From NCBI GenBank assembly GCA_024349245.1, contig JALDNG010000041.1:2350001-2414000 (forward strand): 64,000 bases of DNA, read 5' to 3'. The stretch is from Neodontobutis hainanensis. Its lineage: Eukaryota > Chordata > Actinopteri > Gobiiformes > Odontobutidae. The translations under genes were made by a program, and so were the position numbers. A model generated the notes under the pieces. The model worked only from the letters and a program-made list of their open reading frames with translations, had not been told where the DNA came from and did no database searches. This document shows, in pieces, positions 1-12,700 of the stretch; within the stretch, counting starts at the first letter, position 1; every line of letters starts with the position of its first letter.

Positions 1-3000
1 TTTACTACACATATCTTTTTCAACTAAATCCTCCTAAGTGGAGCCATGGATCTTAGCTGAGCAGTTGGCTTGTCGGGACCCTGCCACAGAGGTGAAGAAC
101 GGTTCAAAGGCGGGAAGTCTGTGAGGTTGGAGAGGGGGAGGGAACCACCGCTGGTCCCGGAGCTGGAAGTGGGACGGGATGGGCAGGAGTATTTTGGAGC
201 ATGGTGGCTTGAGTGTGAAATATGTAAGCCCCGCAGTGCCAGCTGTGTGCTATTCTTAGCGGCCGCTAGTCCTCCTGCGTGTCTGTAGGGCGACAGAAGG
301 CTGGGGAAGCAAGACTGACGGAACCTGGCACTAAGTTTGTTAGTTAGCTGGAATTACAAAGATGGAAAGATTGTCAAAGTTAATGAAATTAGTAATCTTT
401 GTTTGGCAGCATCTCCTGATAATTTTCCTTTTTAGACAATCAGTTTGGATTAGTTTTAACTCTACATACTGCACAGACACAGAAATATGTGCATAATGCA
501 CCATTTTTAATACAACTAAAAGAAATAGATTAGATTAAATTTCATCAACTTCAGATTTAAATCTATGAATGAATTGCGCAGTAGGCTTGTGTGCTCATTA
601 AAACAGAGTAATATCTGAGCATGAACTGCTGTATGTATGTATAAAGAGATGGAAGAAAATAACATTATAGACCAGTTTAACTTAACTGAGAGTGAGGCAT
701 ATGTTTTTAATTTAAGATGAGGGTCTGACATAGGCTTTTTCAGGCAAAGCTAAGCTGTTCTGTTGTTGATATCATCAGTGAGATCAGATGGACCAGTGGT
801 TTTAACTTATAGATTTTAATCTGTTCTCTCCAAAGAATTGTTTTAAGATTCACTTTTTCATTTGAAAGTGTTGCTTCATGTGTTTTTCTTTTGTAAATTC
901 CACAGGCAGATTAAAGTGTAATGCTGCAGGTATCGGTTGTGTCCCGTGGGAGTGATGAGCTTTGTCTCGTGCGAGATCTGTTCACAGTCTCTTCACCTGA
1001 CTGCAGGCACCTTGACAAAGAGAATTTTTTGAAAGGGAGATATCACCCTGCTTGTAACCGGGTAAATATCTTCTGTAAGCCAGACAGCACTGCCAATATC
1101 ATGGTTGGATGGGATTCAATTGCTGTTATAGCACACTTAGGTTAAAGGGTGTTTTTAGAGGCACAAAACACAGTGTGTGTGAGAGAGGAAACATTAATGT
1201 TGTCTGCTGTGCTGTGGGAAAGTCTAATTGTCATGTGTTCATGTTCCACTGAGATTATCTCCAACCAGTCAGATGGGTACTTGATGAGAACAAATACATA
1301 ATATGCAGACTGTTAGTGGTGCATTGATTCTCCCTGTGCTGCCAAACAATGCACTCTTATATCTTGAATTAGGCAGATACCCATGATTTTTCAGATGCAA
1401 ATGAAAATTTGTACAGCTCAGTTTCAGGCTGAGCTTGCCTCATTGAGTAAATGCACTCAGCAGTGGAACAGCGAGACACAAAAGGTTTGAGAGAGTGTTT
1501 ACAAAAAGTGACAAATGGTTTAGACAAGAAACAGAAATGAACAAAGCATGTTGTATCTGCAATGTGAATGAGAAGGTGAGAACACTTGTGGTGAAGACTC
1601 AAGGCTGCCACTCCCACTCAGTAACCAGTAAGCTGACACCAGCAGCGTCAAGTTGAGGCCTGTACAGGTGTGACACATTAGTCTTACCTCAGTCCTACAC
1701 GTGCACACCAGACATTCACTGTTATTCTTTCGGTGATTAGGAAAAGCTGTGCCGACTTATACAGGTCAATTTTACTGAAATAGCATCCCTGTGAAAATAA
1801 ATGTTAGTTAAAACAAAACAATTGAGATATTTTATTTTGTCTACACTCGGTTTTGCTAATTTTAGTATTCCCCCATTTGGCCTCCATACAGTGCCTATAT
1901 ATTGTGTATTAACTTGAATCATCCACTCCCTAAAGAAACACATGGTGCCCAATTCCACACCACTGCACTAATGTGTTGCTTCTGGTGATCCCAGACTTTT
2001 CTGACGCATGCATGACGTGTTTCTGGACCTGAATTTGTTTCTATGAATTTCAGCTGCAAGAGAAGAAATGGATGTGTTAAATACAGTTCATTGATTGTGA
2101 TTGTTAGACAAAAGGACAACACAAGTGCTTGAAATGTTATATTTCTACTGTAACCCTGGAGACAAAAATCTTAAAACTTGAATACCTTGCTGAATTCCTA
2201 CAGATGTTGTATGTTGCCTAGCAACTGTTTTTACTTCTCTCCTCATCTTCTGTTTTCCCTCCTTCTGGTTCTCTTTTTTGTGTCTTTGTCTGTATCTTTG
2301 CTCATTTCTCCCACTCCATGACTTGTCACTGTTAATCAAGTTACACAAGAGACACTACTAAAGCACTGAATGGTTTATTTATTTGTACGTTAATAATTTA
2401 GACTGAGCAGAGCCCTGGCTTTGGCATGTCCCTTAACGCCGTAAAAGCATCCTGACGCTGCAGCTTCATGTTGTTTTATATCGCTGTAAGGCTGGGGATT
2501 TTGTCAGCCCTTTAAATGTGCCTGTGCCATTATACACAGAGTGTTGCTGTCCTTAATGTTCTCTACTGCCTCTTTGTGTCAGGTGAGAAGTCATAGCATG
2601 ATGGAAGCTTACTGCCGTGTGATTGGCAGGTCTATCTGTCACTCAGCCCTGGGGACTTTCGCTGCTCTAATTAGGTCGCTTGGCTTGCTCACCTCGCAGG
2701 GTTGATGCTACAGCGCAACAATGATCAGATGATGGTCCCTTGTTTTATTGGCCTTGTAAAGGTGACAGTGCATGGTGCTGCAAAAACATCTGCTTAGTGT
2801 CTGCAGCCTTTACACCTGTTTTTGTCTATTTCTGCACCCTTGTAAATGCAGTAATGTGCACCACTCTTCATTTCTGGTGTGAAATGCTGGAGGGAAGTGT
2901 GACTCTTTGTGGACTGATTTGATTTCAGTTGGTTAATTGATGTAGGTGACATGTACATGCACCCAAATCTGCACTGGCTTTTCCAACTGCTGACTTTTCA

Positions 3001-3822
3001 GAATCATAGCTAACCTTCAGCTATTGTGTTTTTCTACAGCATTATAATATACCAGATGCTTTTGAATAAGGTGTGTCAATTACAACACTCTGATCTGGTT
3101 CTATTTAAACTAGAAATAATCCAGAAATGTTTAAACAAAACCAGATTAGATTGCCTCGGACATCTTTTTCTTTATCTGCAATTTATGTTGTGGCCCCACT
3201 TTGTCCTTGAAGAGCACCTGTTTCCTTACTTTACTTCTTTGACTTGGTCCTGCGAGCACTACCAGTATTCTTTTTTCCTAAACAGATTTGATGAAATTTA
3301 ATTCATTGGCAGATATCTGAAATATTTTCTCTTTTCTCCAGCTGTAAATTGAAGAAAAAAGACCAATGTTGCATGTGAGTAATAAGACAACAGGTCTCAT
3401 CTAAGGACTTGTAGGCATCACAGGCGATCTGAACACACCCCAAATATTGGCAGCATGTCAAGTGTCAGAACAGATTTGACGTTGATGAGAAAGCTATGCC
3501 TCTCTGACAGACTAAGTGTTTCACTTGTGCCAAAGAAGGTAAAACTGCTGATACAAGCTGTCTCTCAATTGCCTTAAGTGGCTTTGTTGTCAGACTCCCA
3601 GGCTTTTACACTGTTGAGAGACTCCGACAATAGTAGCATCTCTTTCACACTGTTTTCTTAAATGCGTTCTGTCAGCTTCGGAAGAGCATAAGGCATCTAT
3701 CCACTCAGAAGTAATCTCAGTTTCACATCAGCTCAGCCTGGCAGAACAGTAATCTAATATTTACAGGATATATAACAATATGTAACATCAGACTCTCTTT
3801 AATTTAAGAACAGTCTGTTTAA

Positions 3823-3966
3823 CATTTATTCATCCTCTACCACTAGGTAGGTTAGGCGTTACAGGGGGCTTATCTCAGCAGCTTTGGGCCAGAGGCGGGG
3901 TACACCCGGACAGTGTCCAGTTAGTCTCAGGGCTGACAACTATTCACTCTCACATTTATTCACTAT
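3823..3966 (-). repeat. SINE-tail fragment, minus orientation
   Basis: The reverse complement contains the words GTGAGAGTGAATAGTTGTC, GACTAACTGGACACTGTCC, GGGTGTACCCCGCC and CCCAAAGCTGCTGAGATAAG, matching the 3' half of the full SINE copy at 21757-22190. No tRNA-like head is present, so it is 5'-truncated. Confidence 0.75.
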
Positions 3967-4579
3967 GGGCAAATATACTCACCAGTTGACCAATACATGC
4001 ATGTCTTCAGTGGTGTACCCGGTCTGAGCAAAACCCACTCCTCCACTGTGGACCCCATGTTGCTCATTTGTTATAAACGTGTGTGAATAGCCAAGAGGAC
4101 CTTCAAATGAAAACAGTTTTAACTTTAAAGCTACAATCTCTTAAGCAAAAGTATATTAAACTAGGCTTAATTCTTGTATTTGTATCACAATACTTGACAT
4201 TTTGACATGTTTTTTGCAATTAATTACTTGCTTAATCAATGCTTTTTTAAGTATTATATCTTAACCGGACATTCCTGGTGATATAAATATTAACATTTGT
4301 TATGGCAATGGATGGAAGAGTCCTCTACAGAGCACAGTATGTTGTTAATGGCTGCTGTTCATTGTCCCGCGTGAGTCATGAGTGAGTGCATTTACTTGAC
4401 TGAGGAAGCAGTGTGCTGCTTTATGGAAAGAGCCACTTAAAAATACCTAGAGGTTTTGTTGAACATTTCTGTGCACACGCATGTCAAGTGTGTTTTACTC
4501 TTGGCGCTGCTATGTACAGTGGCAAGATTTTAGTACGTGAACATTTTGGAATCTCATGGTTTTTATTATTTTATTTATT

Positions 4580-4680
4580 TTATACGACACTTTTCCACCT
4601 AGTAGGGCTTTACATTAAGCTTCCATTCACCGGTGTTACAGCTGGAACACCACTGTAGGCAAGGTGGGTTAAGTGTCTTG
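4580..4680. repeat. Nested repeat fragment inside the Tc1 left arm
   Basis: Compared with the right inverted repeat, the left arm has about 100 extra bases including CACTTTTCCACCTAGTAG, CCATTCACCGGTG and GGTTAAGTGTCTTG. These words resemble a dispersed teleost repeat that ends GTGTCTTGCCCAAGGACA. The boundaries are approximate. Confidence 0.5.
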
Positions 4681-4845
4681 ATCTCATCTGATCTTCATCT
4701 AAGTCAAGGGTATTAATAAACATAATGTGCCTAAACATAATTCCACAAAAAAACATCTGCTCTTTCATGTCTTTATTGAACACACTCATATAACATTTAA
4801 AATGGTAGTGGAAAAAGTAAGTGAGCCCATAGAATTAATAACTGG

Positions 4846-5060
4846 TTGACCCTTGGCAGCAAGAACCTCAACCAGGTGCTTCCTGTAGCTGTGGATCAGA
4901 CCTGCACATCGTTGAGGAGGAGGTTTAGCCCATTCTTCCAGCAGAACTGCTTTAGCTCTGTCATATTCTTTGGATGTCTCATGTGTGTGGCCCTCTTCAA
5001 GTCAATCCATAGCATCTCTATTGGGTTGAGGTCTGGGCACACTCCAAAAGGCAGATTTTG
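4846..5060 (-). pseudogene. Tc1-like transposase C-terminal remnant
   Basis: Read on the minus strand, codons give PQPNRDAMD, a stop, then LEEWAKPPPQRCAGLIHSYR followed by KHLVEVLAAKGQP. This matches the C-terminal part of Tc1 transposases (SPDLNPIE...LEEWAKIPPQRC..LI.SYRKRL.AV..AKG). In-frame stops, at least one frame change and the lack of an intact DD34E catalytic region show it is dead. Confidence 0.8.
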
Positions 5061-8000
5061 TTTTTCTGAAGCCATTATGTTGTGGACTTGCTCTGGTGTT
5101 TTGGGTTGTTGTCCTGTTGCATCACCTTCTACACAGTTTCAGCTGAAGTACAGACATCCTCACATTATCCTGAAGAATTGTCTGATATACTTGGGAATTT
5201 ATATTCCCCTCAATGATTGCAAGCTGGCCAGGCCCTGATGCAACAAAGCAGGCTCAAATCATAATGTTTCCTCCAGCATACTTTACTTTTCATGATGAGC
5301 CCTTTCTACGCCAGACGTGGCGCTGCGTGTTTTTTCCAAAAAGTTCAATCTTAGTTTCTTTTTTAAGGTCATTAACTCAAGGGTTTACTTACTTTTTCCT
5401 CAAGCACTATGAGGTTTTTTGGTTGTTCTCAATAAAGACATAAAAGATAAATTTTTGTTTGTGTAAGTATTTTAAGACACATTATGTTTGTCAATACCCT
5501 TGACTTAGATGAAGATCAGATCACATTTTAAGACAAATTTATTCAGAAAACCATGAAATTCCAAAAGGTTCACTGTTTTTAACATTTTCTTGCCACTGTA
5601 ACTATACATGTTTTCTCTGGATCTGACGTGGTTTCAGCAGCATATAGTATACCTCTGACAGACACAATCTCTGGTACACTCTCAGTACATTTAGATATGT
5701 TAGGTTCATACTTCCACATATGTTTGTGTCGAAGCTACTGCAGTGCAAAGGAAATGACATGCTTTTTCTCTTACACGGGTCACATGTGATTGGACTTTAT
5801 CCACTGCTTTCTGTTTAAGCTGTATGCCTCAGATTGAAGTATTTACTCTCATATATTGTTTTGATTTTAAGCACATGTCTGGTAAACGTCTGCTGACCTT
5901 CTGTAGGAGCACATATGATGACTTCCAATCCTGGCTTGGGCTCACCTCTCATTCAGGAAATGATCATAAATCTTAAAGTTTCATTCTAATAAAACACAAA
6001 CGCAAATTGTGAAACAGATTTTGTATTTGAATAGGTCTATGAATGCAACCCTGTCGTCCATTTCTCCTCCTGCTTTCACAAACAAATAAAGAGAGGAATA
6101 AAAATCCAGGAGTGAAGGCGGCACAGGGTGTATTCAATAGGCATCTGTGACAGTGAGGCAACACTGAGAGATGAGAGGAGAGCGCAGACGAGCTAGATAA
6201 TAGAGGTGAAAGTAAGGTCAAAGCTTTGGTCCAAATCAGCAATGGAAGGAAAAGCTCTTGTTTTGGGTTTGGCACTCAATCAGAACTAGCCAACCCACGG
6301 AAAAAAGTGCTTTATTGTCAATGAAAGAAAAACATAAGGCGTTGCCGTTTGTGACCTTTTTGGTGGTGTTTAAGAAAGCTGCTACCTGGAATAAAGATTT
6401 ATTTTCTCCATTGTTTTAAAGTTGATAAAAGACCCAAATACCCAAAATACTAATTGCTAGTGATCAAACCAATATTTCTTCTTTACAGTGTGTAAGAAAG
6501 TAATTGCCCTGTAAGTAATCAATCAAATTTATTTCATAAATTAGTATTCACCCACCTATGCATGTAAGTCTAGTGCATTTTATACATTTTTTTTTACAAG
6601 AACCAACACATATTTTTTCTCAAAATGATGAAAGGTTGTTTATATTTGCTTGACAAGATTCTCATTCAGCCGCTGATTTACCACTGAGGCTGCAGACATA
6701 ATAGCTCTGCTTGCACTTCTGTTGCAAACACAGTTGTTGTATCAGTTGATTTCACACACTTGACAGTTTTTTTTTTTTTCCGCTTTCTATTAAATGTTGC
6801 ACGTGCTAATGCATTCATTCAAAATATAATGATTGCCTGTTTGTGCAGGTTTCCTGTGGCTGTTCAAGTGTGTGTGGAAAGGAAAACCATCTGGCACAAG
6901 GCATTCTTTAAGATTGACCTGTATATAGCTGTCAGATGTTCAGTGAGGATGCATATGCAGTGTGAAACATGAAACGCCTACATAAGCATACATGACAGGC
7001 AGATCTTAGTTGTCACCGCTAAAATAAATAAATAACTGGACATCAGCCAGAAATCATGTCTCTCTCCTGATTCATGTCAGAGTGGTCTGCAAATATTCAC
7101 AAATGCTACAATATACGTGAGGCCTGTTGAGTGTGCAGGCTTGTGTTGAGATCTGTCTGCAAACATGTGACTGTATTGTGCTGTTCCTCTTTGTGAAAGT
7201 GTGCCAGAGCTAATCCTCCGCAGGAGTTCAGCAGGGTGTTAGGTTAGTGCTACAGAACAAGAGCCACAAACACAACCCATCTCTTTTTGTGATGACAACC
7301 ACAGTATTAAAGATTTATTTAGCTCACCACAGAAAAATTACTGCAACATAAATAATAACAGCAAAGACAAAAATAAGGCCTATTATTATTTTGTGCATTA
7401 TATTGAATGCAGTGTCTCCTGGTTGATAGCACCAGGTGGAAACTTGCCAGTAACATGTGGGTTTGATGATATTAGGGTAAGCCCACTGTATGGACTGGGT
7501 GTGTGATTTATTTTCATATGTTTGTAAATTAAGTCAGAACAAAATAAAAACAACTAAAAACCTGAGCGCAAGCTTGGAGCAGTTGCAAAAGGCTGCCATA
7601 ACTGTTATAAAAATATAAGTAGAAGATTATATAGGTGTTACTAATGTCTTTGTGACTGCGATGACTTCACTGTGAGTTTGTTTCTTCCTTGCTCACTCCT
7701 GAATCCAGTAGCAGTAGACAGCTGTGTCAAACAGCGGAGCAACTTTTGACATTGACCGGGAGTGACGAGGCAGTGTGAGCAGATGTCTTCCTCTTTGCTT
7801 TGGGAGAAATACCATCCTTGACCTTGTCGTAGCTAATTTTAGAGCTTGGCTTATCACAGCGCCAATGTTTATATCTTCCATTACAGACACTGTCATTACA
7901 GGAGGGACATACTTGTAATTATGGTCACATTGTGAGTGCAGGAGGTTCCTGGGTCATGTGCATACCTCAGTGTGCACTTTCTTCAAAACAGGAGTATATA

Positions 8001-8561
8001 GTTTGTGTATTTACGTCCACAAACTGATCAATTATTACCGCAAACTGTCAATTAAAGACAAAAAGCCCCCAAAATATATTTTAAAAAATGGGTGCCACAC
8101 CCTTGTTTCCTTTTTCACTGTTTCATCAACTCTTCTTCATACTAACGTGACAAAGACCTTTTAGCATTCACATTACTTTAATTGATTATTTGAGCAATAC
8201 TCGTATTTGATTGTTGCTTTTCTTGTTAATACTTGGCTATAAATCAGATTTCAATCTGGTGGAAGTGTCTTAAAACATGACAGTCATGACAGAAATGACC
8301 TGATCTGGGCAAATCTGTATGTAGCACATTTACCAGAATATGCACAGATTCAAATCATTAAAATGTGTAGCATTCAATTTAGATGGTTCCCTAACATGAG
8401 AAAGCAAGTATAACCCCTCTTTCATAAATAAATTGCGCCTTGTTTCCAGATACTCCACTTTGTAAATTAAAGTGACAGTCCACTACCTTTTCAAATCTGA
8501 TAAAAGATCTTTACTGAGACAAACAGTGCCATTTGAGTTAACAGCATTGGAAATCCAAAAC

Positions 8562-8583
8562 CTGTGTGTGTGTGTGTGTGTGT
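8562..8583. repeat. (TG)n microsatellite
   Basis: Eleven TG units in the intron 1 region. Confidence 0.95.
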
Positions 8584-9317
8584 ATCCTCTTATTTAAGGT
8601 GGGTCAGTGTGTTTTTTCTCTCTCAGCTGGTTCTGGATGGATTGGTGCCTGGGTTGCTGTGCCAAGCATGAGCCTCATACCTGGATGAACACAGGAGAGA
8701 GGTGTAGCACGATGTTGGATGAGAGCTGCCAAATCACTGTCCTGCTCAACAACCCCCTTTGTGCATTGGGCTCATTCAGGCACAAATGCAAACACAACAA
8801 CGTAAACACACCAACTTTCCAAAAGCATCAAGTGGCACTGATGTATTAAATGTATTTATTATTTTTTTGCTCCTTCTTCATTGCTATACACAGTGACAGA
8901 GTGTCCTCCACACAGTCCTTAACAAGCTAACACCTTTTTCTCCAGTTGATTCAAAGGAAAAGAAGTGAGCGCCAGGCTGTGCTCCAGCCATTGACCCTGG
9001 CACTACTTCCTTTGTGTCTCTCTGGTTCTTTGTTGCCTCTCTATATTTCTGTGCTGTGTCTCTTCTAATAGTGATTCTCAGGATTTAACTCAAGGCCATG
9101 CTTTATGTGCCACAGCCACATGCTACATTTATTTAGTCACTCTTTGTTGTATGCAGAGTCAAGGCATCTGTTAAATATGGTTTACACGTGCAACAGGAGA
9201 TATAAAATCTATTTACACAGCAATCATAGCACAAGGGAAGCAGGTGTGGATATAATACTGTACTGATTTAGTACCACTTTGTAATTATTATTATAGTCTA
9301 TAAAAAAAGATCTATCT

Positions 9318-9412
9318 GGCCATTGTCCAGGGTGTTACCTGGAGGCCTAAAGCTGCTGGGATAAGCGCCAGTCCCGTGTAACCTTTAACGGAGCTAAACG
9401 GAAGATAAATGT
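9318..9412 (+). repeat. SINE-tail fragment next to exon 2
   Basis: GGCCATTGTCCAGGGTGT, TAAAGCTGCTGGGATAAG and CGCCAGTCCC match the tail of the SINE at 21757-22190. The fragment ends about 80 bp before the exon 2 acceptor, so it lies very close to the branch point and polypyrimidine region. Confidence 0.75.
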
Positions 9413-9492
9413 ATGAAAAAAAGATTCTTTGTCCATTAATTGTGCATTTCCAGTGTCCACAAAGTCTCACAGATTGTCCTTTTCTCTTGCAG

Positions 9493-9730
9493 GCGGAGTT
9501 AACTGGCATCAAATGGCGCTGCTACAGTTTTCGTGGTGGGGGCGAATATGGGCCAGTGATCTCGGCTCCGGCCCAGGACGACCCGGTTCTGCGCAGCTTC
9601 ATGTGCTGTGTCCAGAACAACCTGCTGTGTGTTTGGCGACGCAAGCTCAAGCCTGACGCCAAGGAGTTGTGGATCTTCTGGTGGGGGGAGGAACCAAACC
9701 TCTCAGACGTCATTCATCACGAGCTGGAAG
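9493..9730 (+). CDS. med13l: med13l exon 2
   Basis: The exon starts after TCTCTTGCAG and ends phase 1 before GTGAGA. It encodes residues 1-80 of the visible protein, AELTGIKW through FWWGEEPNLSDVIHHELE. AELTGIKW, SAPAQDDP, CVWRRKLKPD and LWIFWWG are the hallmark start of the Med13 N-terminal domain. The phase-0 start fits an upstream exon 1 ending with the codon before AELTG. Confidence 0.95.
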
Positions 9731-12700
9731 GTGAGAAAAAACTCACTCCTTTCTTCATTTGTCTCAGTTATTTTCCATCCCATTGGTCTTCCTGAAAATA
9801 CAGCTTCCATTTATGTTTCAACTTTAGACTTGGGGCTGCCACACATTGTATATTTTTATTGGTGTTGCGCTGAATTATATTGACTGGAGCATAATTACTC
9901 AATCTCAAGTCACAGATTTTATGTGCTGACTGGGAAGTAGTGAAATTTATGTTACATGTTACAGCTAGATGTTTAACATTGCTCTTGACTTGTTCGAATG
10001 GCAGATATGTATTGAAGCAAATGAGCTGCTGAACAGTCAAACACACAACAGTGTTTATTCTGCCGCACATTCAGGCTGTTTATTTAAGACTTGTAGGGTA
10101 CATTGATCTGTTTTCTGTTGTGTTTATTTGATCCTTGCATTGCATATATCTAAATAGTGTTTGCTTTGCATTTGAGTGTTTGTATGCTGCTTCAGGACTA
10201 TCGCTGTGATGAAGCACACAGCAGCGGAGATTTCTGCTGCCACTATTTACTGCCTACTGCTGTTTATGTGTGTGCCTTTGTGGTGTGGAGTGAGCAAAAT
10301 TACACTATGATATCTCACTTGAAAGAGTGCTGCTGTCAGCACTATTGTCCCTATTTATAGAAACATTTGCATTATCTGGCTGTGCACGTGTGTGGAAGTC
10401 TAATATTGACTAAAGCCTTTAGAAGAGGTTTAGAGGAGAAAAGGACAAGAGGGACAAGATTTAGTTAAGAGCAAAATGCAAAGGTAGAAATGAAAGTGTG
10501 AATTTTATTTGTCAGTTTTTAGAGATGGGGATGACTGTTGAAGCAGGTTTGCAGAGATTTCCTGCATAAGCCTACGTAATGTAACAGAGAAAGATACATA
10601 GTCCATTACATGGCTTCTGGAGTCATTTACCAGAAGTGCTCACAGTGCCTTCCAGGAGCAATATTTTTGTCTGGTATAGATCTAGTTTTCAACATCCTCT
10701 TATGCGGCATTTGGCCAGTTCCTAGAATTTGTACTTCCGTTGCTTTTTTACCCTGTTTTTAGCTGTATTTTGAAACTACTGTCACATGTGACTCGTTTGT
10801 TAAAGTAATTTATCTGCACAGATTCAAAACTGACTAAGAATTACAGGGTGAATGGTCATGCTAAAGCAGTTTGTCCTTGTTGGATGTTCAGGCTAAAAAT
10901 ACGTTACATGGTGAGGTAGATAGGTAACACCATTGGTCTCTAAAGAGGACATAAAAAAATCCCTTTAGATCTTTCTCAACAGAGAGGCATCTGACCAATA
11001 AGGGCTGACTGTGCTCACAGGGAGGGCCTAAAAGACACAGTCCAGTTAACCAAAGCATTCTATTTTATCAAGTTAAATAAAAATAATAAATGTATTAAAG
11101 ACATTGATAGAAAGACAAATATTACACCTCTGGAAACACATACTTGGTGTGAATTGTTTCATTTTCTCACTAAAACCCTCACAGCTTGAGCCAGTGTTGA
11201 AGAATATAAAGGATCAGAAGCACACAGTGACCCAGTGCAGATGATACCAGTCTTTCATTACATTTGGTCTGGATTTTCCCACCAACATTATCACTCACAT
11301 TAAAAATTCAAAACCTCTGAATATTTGTGCAACCTCCCATTCTTGGCTTATTTTCCTCTGGTGTTATAGTTTTCTGAAGCTTGTTTTTGCAGTTCTTACG
11401 TTTATATTAGTAGATTCAGGGAGCAACAGATGTGTTCTTGACACTCACTGCACTGCAATCATAGATGAAGACATCCTTTCACTGAGCGCTGAAAATAGCA
11501 TTTGGGATGTAAGAAGGGGCTTGATAATGGTAAAAGTGAACCTGGATTTCCTCCTGATTAGAATGAGTTGTAACACTGGTAATAATGTACTCCTGCTGGT
11601 GTTAAGAAACAGTTCAATCTTTCAATTCAACAATACCTTTTCCTCTGAACTTTATTTTTAAACTACCACGGTGCCTTGAGCTTTACCTTTGTTCCTCGTG
11701 CAAATCTCTTTAACACATGTTTCAAACAAACCCTCTTTATTTACCGTATGTTTTTCAGATCAGTGCAAATACACACATGTGGTATATATTTACATGAACG
11801 TGTTAAACAGTGTTTAGTTCCAGAAGCAAAGTCACGGTTATGATTTGGAAACATGTAAACACGAGTACTTCCTGTCTGGCTAGACTACTGTATATTTCTA
11901 TGTATTGGGACTATTTAATATATTAATTTAGCAACAGAGAACAGGGCATGAGTGAGTTGTGTGTTTTGTATTTAAAAAAAACTAAGATCAAGAAGTCACC
12001 AAATAATATGCTTTAAGCTCTGAGCTTATGTTTATTGTTTAATCAATTTAACTGTAATTAAATGGGAATTAGCAATGACTTATTATTAAATTAGCTGCTA
12101 TTCACTTATGGTCAAAGATGTAAAAAATAAATCAAAGACTGCTCAGTGGCAATCACCCTGTACTTAATTATTACTATTCACTCAGTCTTGTGTTTACACA
12201 GGCAGAGAAAGAAGAATTATATAACAGCAGCTCGACTAATGCTGGAATTCATTGTGATGTCGTTGGACTGATGTTAGGTCTTGTTGATGTAATGTGACCA
12301 AATGGTCTCTTTAGAGTTTATTGTATTTAGACATGACTGGATTTCTTCACTAGCCCTATCCCCATAAAGTCTAGCATTAAGGACAAAATGTTCTCTATAT
12401 GGCAGCTTGCTTCTTTAATATGCCATTGGCCTGAAACACACACAGTCTCATAAAGAGGAGTGTGGGGCGAGTACACTTTGAGAGGAAACAGGATTAATGT
12501 GCTGAATGGGCTGAGTCATCAGCATGTTGCCAGCAGAGCCAGACTCACAGTGACATATTTTGGACACGAGTCACAAATATGCGCACGCAGCCCAGCTTGT
12601 GTGCGAGCAGTTACACAAACATTCACGTTACATACAAACTGACAACTGGACTTTGTCATTGTTCAGCAGCGGGTCACACAGCGTCATCCAGAGAGCACTT

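Larger units (their letters stand above)
4515..5600 (-). mobile_element. Tc1/mariner transposon relic with long inverted repeats
   Basis: Both ends read TACAGTGGCAAG (4515-4526 forward, 5589-5600 reverse complement), with TA at each flank as expected for a Tc1/mariner target duplication. The inverted repeats extend about 200 bp: the left CTTCATCTAAGTCAAGGGTA and nearby AATAAAGACAT-type blocks recur inverted at the right end. The transposase remnant lies on the minus strand between the repeats. The left repeat is interrupted by about 100 bp of other repeat DNA (about 4580-4680). The element is far too short and broken to be active. Confidence 0.85.
1..9492 (+). other. Probable part of med13l intron 1, no coding exon found
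   Basis: No reading frame here resembles the expected first exon (a short segment containing the SLEDCH motif of human MED13 and MED13L). The stretch ends in a pyrimidine-rich tract and the AG at 9491-9492 that opens exon 2. It holds a Tc1/mariner relic, two SINE-tail fragments, a TG microsatellite and mostly AT-rich unique sequence. That this is intron rather than 5' intergenic DNA is inferred from the missing exon 1. Confidence 0.7.

Noticed and set aside
70..1145. Possible first exon of med13l or a small upstream gene (frames at 70-288 and 921-1145)
   Set aside because: Neither contains the SLEDCH-type first-exon motif, and no suitable donor joins to exon 2 with meaningful protein.
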